From Clostridium sp. UBA6640 (GTDB lineage: Bacteria; Bacillota; Clostridia; Clostridiales; Clostridiaceae), in the NCBI RefSeq assembly GCF_002455975.1, contig NZ_DKLM01000009.1, forward strand, positions 1 through 5,343: DNA of 5,343 nt, given 5' to 3'. Shown in pieces: positions 1-4,687 of the stretch. The notes beneath the pieces were generated by a model. It was not told the origin of the DNA, did no database searches, and was given only the letters and a program-made list of their open reading frames with translations. The translations under genes were made by a program, and so were the position numbers. How positions within the stretch are numbered: the stretch's first letter is position 1; each line of letters starts with the position of its first letter.

Positions 1-78
1 TGTCTTAAGCTAACGGTTGGCATTATCACCCCCCGTATCGGACTTTCACCGACAAGTAAGCGCCCATGCTGGGCGCAC
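1..78 (-). mobile_element. Group II intron (class IIC-like), 5' end only
   Basis: Read on the minus strand from 78, the sequence opens with GTGCGCCCAGCATGGGCGC. This has the GTGYG 5' splice-site consensus of group II introns and a perfect 6-bp GCGCCC/GGGCGC pairing. It is followed by TCGG-TGAAAGT-CCGA, which matches the early domain I hairpin, and then by AACCGTTAGCTTAAGACA. The order and spacing closely follow what I recall of the class IIC intron of Oceanobacillus iheyensis (GTGTGCCCGGCATGGGTGC, GGGTGAGAGTCCC, AACAGTTAGCC). G+C is 43 of 78, far above the surrounding DNA, as expected for a structured mobile ribozyme. The insertion point (78/79) lies 4 nt past the T-tract of the padR terminator and in the same orientation, which fits class IIC targeting of intrinsic terminators. 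Most of domain I, the reverse transcriptase/maturase gene (if present) and domains V-VI lie beyond the window edge, so completeness and activity cannot be judged. Confidence 0.88.
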
Positions 79-82
79 AAGC

Positions 83-112
83 AAAAAAAATCCATGAAAA
101 TCATGGATTTTT
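83..112 (-). terminator. Rho-independent terminator of the degV-padR operon
   Basis: On the minus strand, a perfect 12-bp stem (bases 101-112 pairing with 86-97, AAAAATCCATGA/TCATGGATTTTT) has a 3-nt loop. Eight T residues (90-83) run through and past the end of the stem. The stem begins inside the padR stop codon (111-113), so no sequence is wasted between gene and terminator. The group II intron begins 4 nt after the T-tract, so this hairpin is also the probable recognition element used when the intron inserted. Confidence 0.9.
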
Positions 113-557
113 AATCAGAATATAAATCACTATATATTATTTTAAAAACTTCTAATGCCTCTTCAATTTTACCTCTAAGAAGTTCTCTTTTATTCTTAAA
201 TTCAATTTCCCCTTCTTTGGTTAACTTGTAGATTTTCTGCATTTTCTTTTTAGAATCATCCCAATGTCCTTCAACATACTTTTCCTTTTCTAATTTTTTT
301 AATAGTGGATATATACCTCCTGTGCTTGGGAGCCATAATCCATTAGTTCTCTCTCCAATTTGATGAGAAATATCATTGCCATTTGTTGGCCCTAAACTTA
401 ATATATACATAACATATATTGGCAGAAGCCCCTTCGTAAATACTTGACCTACCGCTTCATTTTCATTTTGTACTTTACGAAGTTCATTTAATTTTTTCTT
501 ATATTCTTCATATAATCGCTTTTCTTCTGCCTTAATATCAGGAAAAGAATTAGCCAT
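111..557 (-). CDS. PadR-family transcriptional regulator
   Basis: This 148-residue cytoplasmic DNA-binding protein has a winged-helix domain at about residues 42-115. The PadR signature is clear: a helix starting TKGLLPIYVMYIL (41-53), a recognition region GERTNGLWLPSTGGIYPLLKKLEKE (68-92, split here only as a position guide; key residues W75, P77, G80, G81, Y83, P84, L85), then a wing with basic KKKMQKIYKLT (103-113) and a C-terminal helix (about 121-144) that normally dimerises. Residues 1-40 form a charged, probably helical extension not needed for the basic fold. The ATG at 557 has a good AGGTGG ribosome site (567-572) that lies inside the last codons of degV copy 1. The two genes are 4 nt apart, which implies co-transcription and translational coupling. 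PadR proteins usually repress their own or adjacent operons in response to a small ligand. Here the likely targets are the palindromes before the two degV genes; this is inference. The ligand is unknown, but a fatty acid or acyl derivative is plausible from the neighbours. Confidence 0.9.
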   Translation of the reverse strand: MANSFPDIKAEEKRLYEEYKKKLNELRKVQNENEAVGQVFTKGLLPIYVMYILSLGPTNGNDISHQIGERTNGLWLPSTGGIYPLLKKLEKEKYVEGHWDDSKKKMQKIYKLTKEGEIEFKNKRELLRGKIEEALEVFKIIYSDLYSD

Positions 558-561
558 TTAA

Positions 562-1410
562 TTATTCCACCTCATAGAAAAGTACACCTAAAAAGCCTGG
601 GCCACTATGGACTCCAGATACAGGACTTATATATCCACCGAAATTAGCACTGTTTGCATTAGGATGTCTAGATATCTCCTCTATAATCCTTCTTGCTTCT
701 TCTTCTGCTTCTCCATGAAATACGTAAACATCGCACTTCTTTTTATCTAACATCTCATTGGCTATAGCAATCATCCTATTAATAGATTGTTTTCGTCCCC
801 TAACCTTATCATATGTTGCATAAGATCCCTCTTCATCTACATGAATAATAGGTTTTATATTTAAAAGTTCTGCAATAGTTCCTGCAACTTTTCCTATTCT
901 TCCACCTTTTTTTAAATATTCTAAAGTTCCAACTACAAAGAAAATACGCACTCTTTTCTTTATTTCTGGTAGCTTTTTAACTACTTCATCAAAGCTCATA
1001 CCCTTTTCTATCATCTTAGCCGCTTCTAAAATAATAACTGACTCTCCATAAGATATAAGTTTTGAATCAAATACATGAGTATTTATAGAGGGATAATCTT
1101 CACTCACCAACTTCAATGCATTATATATACCTGATAGTTTACTAGATAACGTTACTGCAATGGCATGAGTATATCCTTCTCTTTCTAGTTTTTGAAAAAC
1201 CTCCTCCATATCCTTCATTGAAGGTAATGAGGAAGTAGGAACTTCCTTCTCAAATGATTTATATATTTCCTCAGGTGTTATTTCTATTCCATCTTTAAAT
1301 TCTCTATCTTTAAAAATAATTCTAAAAGGTAGAACTATTATATTATATTTATCTATCATTTCTTTACTTAAATCTGAAGTACTATCTGTAATTAATGCTA
1401 TTTTTTCCAA
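562..1410 (-). CDS. degV: DegV-family fatty-acid-binding protein, copy 1 (linked to PadR)
   Basis: This 282-residue soluble protein spans the whole DegV (EDD-fold) family. Numbered from the TTG start, the N-terminal ligand site includes ITDSTSDL (7-14) and TSSLPS (59-64). Next come SSKLSGIYNA (89-98) and FDSK (114-117), then the central block GTLEYLKKGGRIGKVAGTIA (161-180), KVRGRKQSI (202-210), HGEAEEEAR (232-240) and the C-terminal SGVHSGPGF. In Firmicutes, DegV/FakB proteins bind a fatty acid and present it to the kinase FakA for phosphorylation before phospholipid synthesis. Whether this copy works with FakA is not shown here, and no FakA gene is in the window. I place the start at TTG 1410. 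An upstream GTG at 1419 is in frame, but it overlaps the AGGAG ribosome site (1419-1423), whereas the TTG is 8 nt from that site and matches the start of copy 2. The gene is the first of an operon with padR, under the palindromic promoter at 1459-1488. Confidence 0.93.
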   Translation of the reverse strand: MEKIALITDSTSDLSKEMIDKYNIIVLPFRIIFKDREFKDGIEITPEEIYKSFEKEVPTSSLPSMKDMEEVFQKLEREGYTHAIAVTLSSKLSGIYNALKLVSEDYPSINTHVFDSKLISYGESVIILEAAKMIEKGMSFDEVVKKLPEIKKRVRIFFVVGTLEYLKKGGRIGKVAGTIAELLNIKPIIHVDEEGSYATYDKVRGRKQSINRMIAIANEMLDKKKCDVYVFHGEAEEEARRIIEEISRHPNANSANFGGYISPVSGVHSGPGFLGVLFYEVE

Positions 1411-1418
1411 ATATATCA

Positions 1419-1423
1419 CTCCT
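1419..1423 (-). promoter_or_regulatory. Ribosome binding site that fixes the TTG start of degV copy 1
   Basis: AGGAG on the minus strand sits 8 nt before TTG 1410. The alternative in-frame GTG (1417-1419) overlaps this element by one base and has no better site of its own. The same AGGAGTGAT leader precedes the TTG of degV copy 2, supporting the choice. Confidence 0.8.
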
Positions 1424-1458
1424 AAAAACTAAAATTCCATTTATTCTTATCTAATAAT

Positions 1459-1488
1459 ATTATATATCACTACTGATAGTATTATCAA
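1459..1488 (-). promoter_or_regulatory. SigA-type promoter of the degV copy 1-padR operon
   Basis: On the minus strand, -35 TTGATA (1483-1488) and a perfect -10 TATAAT (1459-1464) are separated by 18 bp. Transcription should begin near 1452, giving a leader of about 40 nt before TTG 1410. Both elements lie within the operator palindrome, one in each arm. Confidence 0.75.
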
Positions 1489-1502
1489 TAGTGATATATA
1501 AT
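1473..1502 (+). promoter_or_regulatory. Mirror promoter on the plus strand inside the same palindrome
   Basis: Because the palindrome is so extended, the plus strand also carries a -35-like CTGATA (1473-1478), an 18-bp spacer and a perfect -10 TATAAT (1497-1502). The -35 is one base poorer than the minus-strand version. Transcription would start near 1509 and run away from degV copy 1 towards the hairpin at 1658-1701. The corresponding spot at degV copy 2 reads TATGTC, so this feature is specific to copy 1. Function is predicted from sequence only. Confidence 0.4.
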
Positions 1503-1657
1503 ATTAAATCCAAAATAATTTTTTATAAAAAATAAAGCACTCTATACTCTTCCCCAAACTATATTATTATGTTAATGAGATATAATTACTATTATTTTAA
1601 ATAATTTTTCAAATAATATTCAATTTCTATATAAATATATCAGTTTCAAATAATAGT

Positions 1658-1701
1658 AAAAATAGCTTAAATGCATTAAAATGCATTTAAGCTATTTTTT
1701 T
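1658..1701. terminator. Symmetrical hairpin, probable bidirectional terminator
   Basis: A perfect 19-bp stem (1658-1676 pairing with 1681-1699, with AGCTTAAATGCAT in its core) has a 4-nt loop. On the plus strand it ends in seven T residues (1695-1701); on the minus strand five T residues (1662-1658) follow. It is the first plausible terminator downstream of degV copy 2, 215 nt past its stop codon, and would also end any plus-strand transcript from the mirror promoter at 1473-1502. The plus-strand T-tract is the better one, which is unexpected where no plus-strand gene exists. Confidence 0.7.
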
Positions 1702-1913
1702 CTATAAATACATATTTGCAAATGCAGATGAAAGAACTGTGATTTCAAAATTTATGTAAGTAATTAATTATTATTTATATCCATTTAAACTATTAGCTAT
1801 ATTTAGAACTACACTTTTATAATGATAACTTTTTAATCGAATTTGTATTCAAAATTCTTATCAGGCATTTTACAGTTAAATATCTTTAAATTTCTATATG
1901 TATATACTATAAT

Positions 1914-2762
1914 TTATTGTGCTTCATAAAACACTACCGCTATAAATCCCGGTCCACTATGTGCTCCAGATACTGCACTTACATATCCGCCAAAATAAGC
2001 TCTATTTACATTAGGGTGTTTCTCATATTCAGCTAAAAGCTTTCTAGCTTCTTCTTCTGCCTCACCATGTATAATGTATACATCTTGCTTATTTTTATCT
2101 AATAATTCATTTCCAATTGATAGCATTCTGCTAATAGATTGCTTTCTACCTCTTACTTTATCTAGAGTATAGTAATGACCTTGATCATCAACTGATATTA
2201 TCGGTTTTATATGTAAAAGCTCTGCTATTGTTCCAGCAACTTTTCCTATTCTTCCGCCTTTTTTTAAGTATTCTAATGTGCCAACTACATAAAAACCATT
2301 TCCTTTCTTTCTCATCTCTGGTAACTTAGCAATTATCTCATCAAAGCTTGCCCCACTTTTTATCATTTCAGCACATTCCATAGCTATTGCTCCATGTGCA
2401 TAAGAAACTATCTTTGAATCAAAAATATAGCTTTTTATAGTTGGATGATTTTCACTTGCAAGTTTAACAGCATTATAAAGTCCTGATAATTGACTAGATA
2501 CTGTAATTACAATAGCATGAGTATAATTTTCACTTTCTAGTTTTTTAAATGTATCTTCCATATCTTTCATTGATGGTAAAGAAGTTGTAGGTATTTCTTT
2601 ATGTAAATTTTCACATATTTCCTTCGTTGTTATATCTATTCCATCACTAAATTCTCTATCCTTATATATAATTCTAAAGGGAAGTATATTTATATTATAC
2701 TTTTCTACAAATTCTTTTGCTAAATCACTGGCGCTATCTGTTATTATTGCAATTTTTTCCAA
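1914..2762 (-). CDS. degV: DegV-family fatty-acid-binding protein, copy 2
   Basis: This 282-residue soluble DegV/FakB-type protein has the same length as copy 1 and aligns with it without gaps, with about two thirds of residues identical by hand count. Family landmarks are ITDSASDL (7-14), TTSLPS (59-64), SSQLSGLYNA (89-98), FDSK (114-117), GTLEYLKKGGRIGKVAGTIA (161-180), KVRGRKQSI (202-210), HGEAEEEAR (232-240) and SGAHSGPGF near the C-terminus. The likely role is carrying a fatty acid for FakA-dependent phosphorylation; in species with several FakB proteins, each prefers different acyl chains. The start is TTG 2762, with AGGAG (2772-2776) 9 nt upstream. The nearby ATG at 2769 is out of frame. 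The gene is monocistronic: it has its own promoter/operator (2797-2837) and is separated from the cobalamin operon by a terminator at 2932-2980. The strongest differences from copy 1 are at residues 121-135 and 151-158, possibly affecting ligand choice (inference). Confidence 0.93.
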   Translation of the reverse strand: MEKIAIITDSASDLAKEFVEKYNINILPFRIIYKDREFSDGIDITTKEICENLHKEIPTTSLPSMKDMEDTFKKLESENYTHAIVITVSSQLSGLYNAVKLASENHPTIKSYIFDSKIVSYAHGAIAMECAEMIKSGASFDEIIAKLPEMRKKGNGFYVVGTLEYLKKGGRIGKVAGTIAELLHIKPIISVDDQGHYYTLDKVRGRKQSISRMLSIGNELLDKNKQDVYIIHGEAEEEARKLLAEYEKHPNVNRAYFGGYVSAVSGAHSGPGFIAVVFYEAQ

Positions 2763-2771
2763 TATCCATCA

Positions 2772-2776
2772 CTCCT
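2772..2776 (-). promoter_or_regulatory. Ribosome binding site that fixes the TTG start of degV copy 2
   Basis: AGGAG on the minus strand sits 9 nt before TTG 2762. The only ATG between them (2769) is in another frame, so TTG is the only reasonable initiation codon for this reading frame. Confidence 0.82.
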
Positions 2777-2796
2777 TAAACTTAAAGTCGTAATAC

Positions 2797-2826
2797 ATTA
2801 TATATCACTATTGATAGTCATATCAA
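2797..2826 (-). promoter_or_regulatory. SigA-type promoter of degV copy 2
   Basis: On the minus strand, -35 TTGATA (2821-2826), an 18-bp spacer and -10 TATAAT (2797-2802) repeat the arrangement at degV copy 1 exactly. Transcription should start near 2790, leaving a short leader of about 28 nt before TTG 2762. Confidence 0.77.
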
Positions 2827-2837
2827 TAGTGATATAT
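2800..2837. promoter_or_regulatory. Palindromic operator before degV copy 2
   Basis: Two perfect 17-bp arms (ATATATCACTATTGATA at 2800-2816 and its reverse complement at 2821-2837) flank a 4-bp spacer, overlapping both promoter elements. Over the 41 bp running through the -10, it differs from the degV copy 1 site at only three positions, two of them in the spacer. Flanking sequence on both sides is unrelated. This pattern of an island under selection suggests a shared regulator, most simply the PadR protein encoded at 111-557. Confidence 0.75.
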
Positions 2838-2931
2838 GTCAAAAAAGATAAATATTTTAAAATTAACAAATTAATTAGAAAATTTAATCTAAAGTTAACA
2901 ATTATTAATAATAATTAATAAAAAAATCTAT

Positions 2932-2980
2932 AAAAAAATAAAAGCTTTAGTAATACTTAAATTACTAAAGCCTTTATTTT
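2932..2980 (-). terminator. Rho-independent terminator of the cobC-cobU-cobS operon
   Basis: An 11-bp stem GCTTTAGTAAT/ATTACTAAAGC (2944-2954 with 2961-2971) has a 6-nt loop. It is extended by a further 8 A-T pairs after one mismatch. On the minus strand it is followed by TTTTATTTTTTT. It lies about 90 nt past the stop codon of the small gene at 3067 and insulates the degV copy 2 promoter, which begins about 100 nt further on. The interval 2763-3066 contains only this terminator, the degV promoter/operator and A+T-rich DNA without coding signs. Confidence 0.85.
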
Positions 2981-3066
2981 AACACTTGAATTAAATATAA
3001 TAAATTACCTGTTTAAAGGAAATTTTATAATAAATTTTGGTAAATGTCCATACTTTAATTGAAATA

Positions 3067-3285
3067 TTAAATTTCTTTTTTTATACTTTCGTAAAGCTCT
3101 TCTTCACTATCCGCTTCTATAAGTTTTCCATTAACTCTGGTAATTAAGTTTCCTCCGCATTTATCGCAAGCACCTATACATTTATTTAAGGTAGCTTTAT
3201 GCTTTGGAAAATCTTTTTTTATTTTTTCCATTACTCTTTCATGACCTTCATTGTGTGCACAAAAACTTATTTTATTTTCTCCCAT
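3067..3285 (-). CDS. DUF1450-like small cysteine-motif protein (thioredoxin-like ferredoxin type)
   Basis: This 72-residue cytoplasmic protein has Cys9 in a SFCAHN context and a CIGACDKC motif (Cys36, Cys40, Cys43). They are followed by a short strand ending VNGKLIEADSEEELYESIKK. This cysteine layout and the C-terminal VNGxxxxADxxEEL pattern match the DUF1450 (YuzB-like) family, small relatives of thioredoxin-fold [2Fe-2S] proteins. Four cysteines could hold an iron-sulfur cluster or a metal; neither is shown. ATG 3285 has AGGAG (3293-3297) 7 nt upstream, and the gap to the cobS stop is 12 bp, so it is surely co-transcribed as the last gene of the cobalamin operon. No role in cobalamin synthesis is established for this family that I know of. 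A redox or metal-handling accessory role is only suggested by position. Confidence 0.78.
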   Translation of the reverse strand: MGENKISFCAHNEGHERVMEKIKKDFPKHKATLNKCIGACDKCGGNLITRVNGKLIEADSEEELYESIKKEI

Positions 3286-3297
3286 TTTTATTCTCCT

Positions 3298-4047
3298 CTA
3301 AATAATGAAAAATATAGTTAAAGTTAATATTTCAACTAACTCATTTATTGCCCCTAGAGTGTCCCCTGTTAATCCATTTATTTTATGTTCACAAAATTTA
3401 TTAAATAACAAAGTTATAATAATTGCAGTAAAAGTTAGAATTACCATATCTTTATGGCTAATAAATATAAATTGTAATAATAAACATATTACAGCTGTCA
3501 CTACTATATTTATAGTTTGTATATTTCCAATAAATATATTACCTGTCCCTGTAGATTTAGCGTTTTTCCCTATTGTAGCTAATAACACCACCGAAAATCT
3601 TGCTATGATGGGTGCCACAATTATTATTTGAGGTACGTATGAATCTATTGCTAATTTTATCAAATTATATTTAAATAATAGATCCAAAACTATAGCTACA
3701 CAAGAATATACTCCTATTCTACTGTCTTTCATTATATCAATAATTTTTTCCTTGCCACCTTTAAAAGCAAAAAAGCCATCGCAAACATCACCTAAGCCAT
3801 CTAAGTGTAATGCTCCTGTAAGTAACACAAATGTCAATACTACAAAAATGGCTGTTATACTAGAAGGTAGATATTTATTTAATAATAAATATACTAAATA
3901 TTGAATCCCCCCTACTATAAAGCCTATTATCGGAAAAAACATGGCTCCTCTTCTAAAATTTTTATCACTGCAATCTAATTGAAGATTAACAGGTATTCTA
4001 GTAAAAAATTGAATATATAATAAAAAATCGTTTATATATTTTTTCAT
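3298..4047 (-). CDS. cobS: Adenosylcobinamide-GDP ribazoletransferase (cobalamin synthase)
   Basis: This 249-residue integral membrane enzyme joins adenosylcobinamide-GDP to alpha-ribazole or its 5'-phosphate, giving adenosylcobalamin (phosphate) and GMP in the last joining step of cobalamin synthesis. Characteristic motifs are FTRIP (15-19), GALHLDGLGDVCDGFFA (78-94, acidic residues likely binding the metal), KDSRIG (107-112) and GLTGDTLGAINELVE (225-239). Several hydrophobic segments (about 37-57, 63-83, 113-132, 137-158, 178-197, 200-216, 238-249) fit a multi-pass membrane protein. The length is normal for the family. ATG 4047 has AGGAG (4054-4058) 6 nt upstream. It follows cobU after a 72-nt gap that contains a hairpin, and it runs almost directly into the DUF1450-like gene. 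Confidence 0.96.
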   Translation of the reverse strand: MKKYINDFLLYIQFFTRIPVNLQLDCSDKNFRRGAMFFPIIGFIVGGIQYLVYLLLNKYLPSSITAIFVVLTFVLLTGALHLDGLGDVCDGFFAFKGGKEKIIDIMKDSRIGVYSCVAIVLDLLFKYNLIKLAIDSYVPQIIIVAPIIARFSVVLLATIGKNAKSTGTGNIFIGNIQTINIVVTAVICLLLQFIFISHKDMVILTFTAIIITLLFNKFCEHKINGLTGDTLGAINELVEILTLTIFFII

Positions 4048-4073
4048 AACTTACTCCTAACTTAAGCATCTTC

Positions 4074-4100
4074 AAAAAAATAACTAGTCAGTATACTAGT
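4074..4100 (-). terminator. Weak terminator-like hairpin between cobU and cobS
   Basis: On the minus strand, ACTAGT (4100-4095) can pair with ACTAGT (4088-4083) across a 6-nt loop. The next two bases are TA, and then seven T residues follow (4080-4074). The stem is only 6 bp with two G-C pairs, so termination would be partial at best. It could lower cobS expression relative to cobU, act as a processing or stability element, or be chance. The gap is the largest within the operon. Confidence 0.35.
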
Positions 4101-4119
4101 CCATTTTATTTCAAATGTC

Positions 4120-4668
4120 TTATTTTAATCTTAATGGTAATCCACAGGTTACAAAATAAACTTCATCTGAAAGCTTTGCTATAAATTGATTAGTAAAACC
4201 TGCTATATCTCTATAAATTCTACTCAATTTATATTCAGGTACTAATCCACTTCCCACTTCATTAGTAACCATAACTAAAACCTTGTTTTTTTCTTTAGCC
4301 ATTAAAATAAGTTTTTCAAATTCTTTTTTAATATTGTCTTGTATTCTATCTACTTCTTCCATGGTTATATTATCAAAATCTAATTCTTTATCAAATAATA
4401 AATTTGTTACCATTATTGTTACACAATCTAATAATATATTTGGCTCCTCTATGTTTTCTATAGCTTTATGTAAATCCCTATATCCCTCATAAGTCCTCCA
4501 CTTCTGATTTCGTCCTTTTTTATGTTTGTCTATTCTATTTTTCATTTCATTGTCTGTTACTATAGCTGTAGCTATATATAATACATCATCTTTCTCATCA
4601 AAGATACTTTCTGCATAACTACTTTTACCACTTCTACTGCCTCCTGTAACTAATATTACCCTACTCAT
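4120..4668 (-). CDS. cobU: Adenosylcobinamide kinase / adenosylcobinamide-phosphate guanylyltransferase
   Basis: This 182-residue cytoplasmic bifunctional enzyme phosphorylates adenosylcobinamide and then transfers GMP from GTP, making the substrate of CobS. The P-loop GGSRSGKS lies at 9-16. The family block IATA..D.EM..RI..H...R...W (32-57) includes His49, which by position corresponds to the histidine that carries GMP in CobU enzymes. Further motifs are LLDCVT (79-84), VTNEVGSGLVPE (134-145) and C-terminal VYFVTCGLPLRLK. The length is normal. I chose ATG 4668, with AAGGTG (4675-4680) 6 nt upstream, giving the usual short N-terminus before the first strand. An in-frame GTG at 4677 (three residues longer) also has a possible AGGA site and cannot be excluded. 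It lies 19 bp after the cobC stop, in the same operon. Confidence 0.95.
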   Translation of the reverse strand: MSRVILVTGGSRSGKSSYAESIFDEKDDVLYIATAIVTDNEMKNRIDKHKKGRNQKWRTYEGYRDLHKAIENIEEPNILLDCVTIMVTNLLFDKELDFDNITMEEVDRIQDNIKKEFEKLILMAKEKNKVLVMVTNEVGSGLVPEYKLSRIYRDIAGFTNQFIAKLSDEVYFVTCGLPLRLK

Positions 4669-4674
4669 TTGATA

Positions 4675-4680
4675 CACCTT
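4675..4680 (-). promoter_or_regulatory. Ribosome binding site favouring the ATG start of cobU
   Basis: AAGGTG sits 6 nt before ATG 4668 and includes the competing in-frame GTG (4675-4677). If the GTG were used, the weaker AGGA at 4685-4688, overlapping the end of cobC, would have to serve. The two proteins differ by three residues only. Confidence 0.55.
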
Positions 4681-4687
4681 ACTTTCC

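Larger units (their letters stand above)
1456..1505. promoter_or_regulatory. Long palindromic operator before degV copy 1-padR
   Basis: Two 23-bp arms (1456-1478 and 1483-1505) are reverse complements with a single mismatch (1473 versus 1488), separated by 4 bp. The core half-site is ATATATCACTATTGATA. It covers the -35 and -10 elements completely, so a bound dimer or tetramer would block RNA polymerase. The same core lies at the same position relative to the promoter of degV copy 2. PadR encoded in this operon is the obvious candidate ligand-responsive repressor; binding is inferred, not shown. Transcribed, the same sequence could fold as a hairpin, but it lies upstream of the predicted minus-strand transcription start, which favours a DNA site. 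Confidence 0.75.
1420..1913. other. Gene-free stretch between the two degV genes
   Basis: This 494-bp, very A+T-rich interval holds the degV copy 1 leader and promoter/operator (to 1505), a symmetrical hairpin (1658-1701), and two stretches (1506-1657 and 1702-1913) with no convincing coding capacity. The longest ATG frames I traced by eye are about 11 codons and lack ribosome sites. The 1702-1913 part is probably the 3' untranslated region of degV copy 2, because no closer terminator is visible after its stop codon. No tRNA, IS end or CRISPR pattern is seen. Confidence 0.6.

Noticed and set aside
1581..1586. TATAAT on the plus strand as an independent promoter
   Set aside because: No acceptable -35 at 16-18 bp upstream and no extended -10 TG; isolated TATAAT is expected by chance in this composition.
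1607..1655. Direct repeat TTTCAAATAATA (1607-1618 and 1644-1655)
   Set aside because: Two 12-bp copies in extremely A+T-rich DNA with no further copies; probably chance, and far too few for an iteron or CRISPR array.
1824..1859. Short minus-strand frame of 11 codons (MPDKNFEYKFD) in the degV copy 2 downstream region
   Set aside because: No ribosome site and too short; treated as untranslated DNA.
3305..3631. Open plus-strand frame of 108 codons
   Set aside because: It lies entirely opposite cobS, whose family motifs are unmistakable. The translation is low-complexity Ile/Asn/Val-rich, as expected from the antisense of a membrane protein gene.
4283..4492. Open plus-strand frame of 69 codons
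   Set aside because: Antisense shadow of cobU with no recognisable family and Ser/Ile-rich composition.
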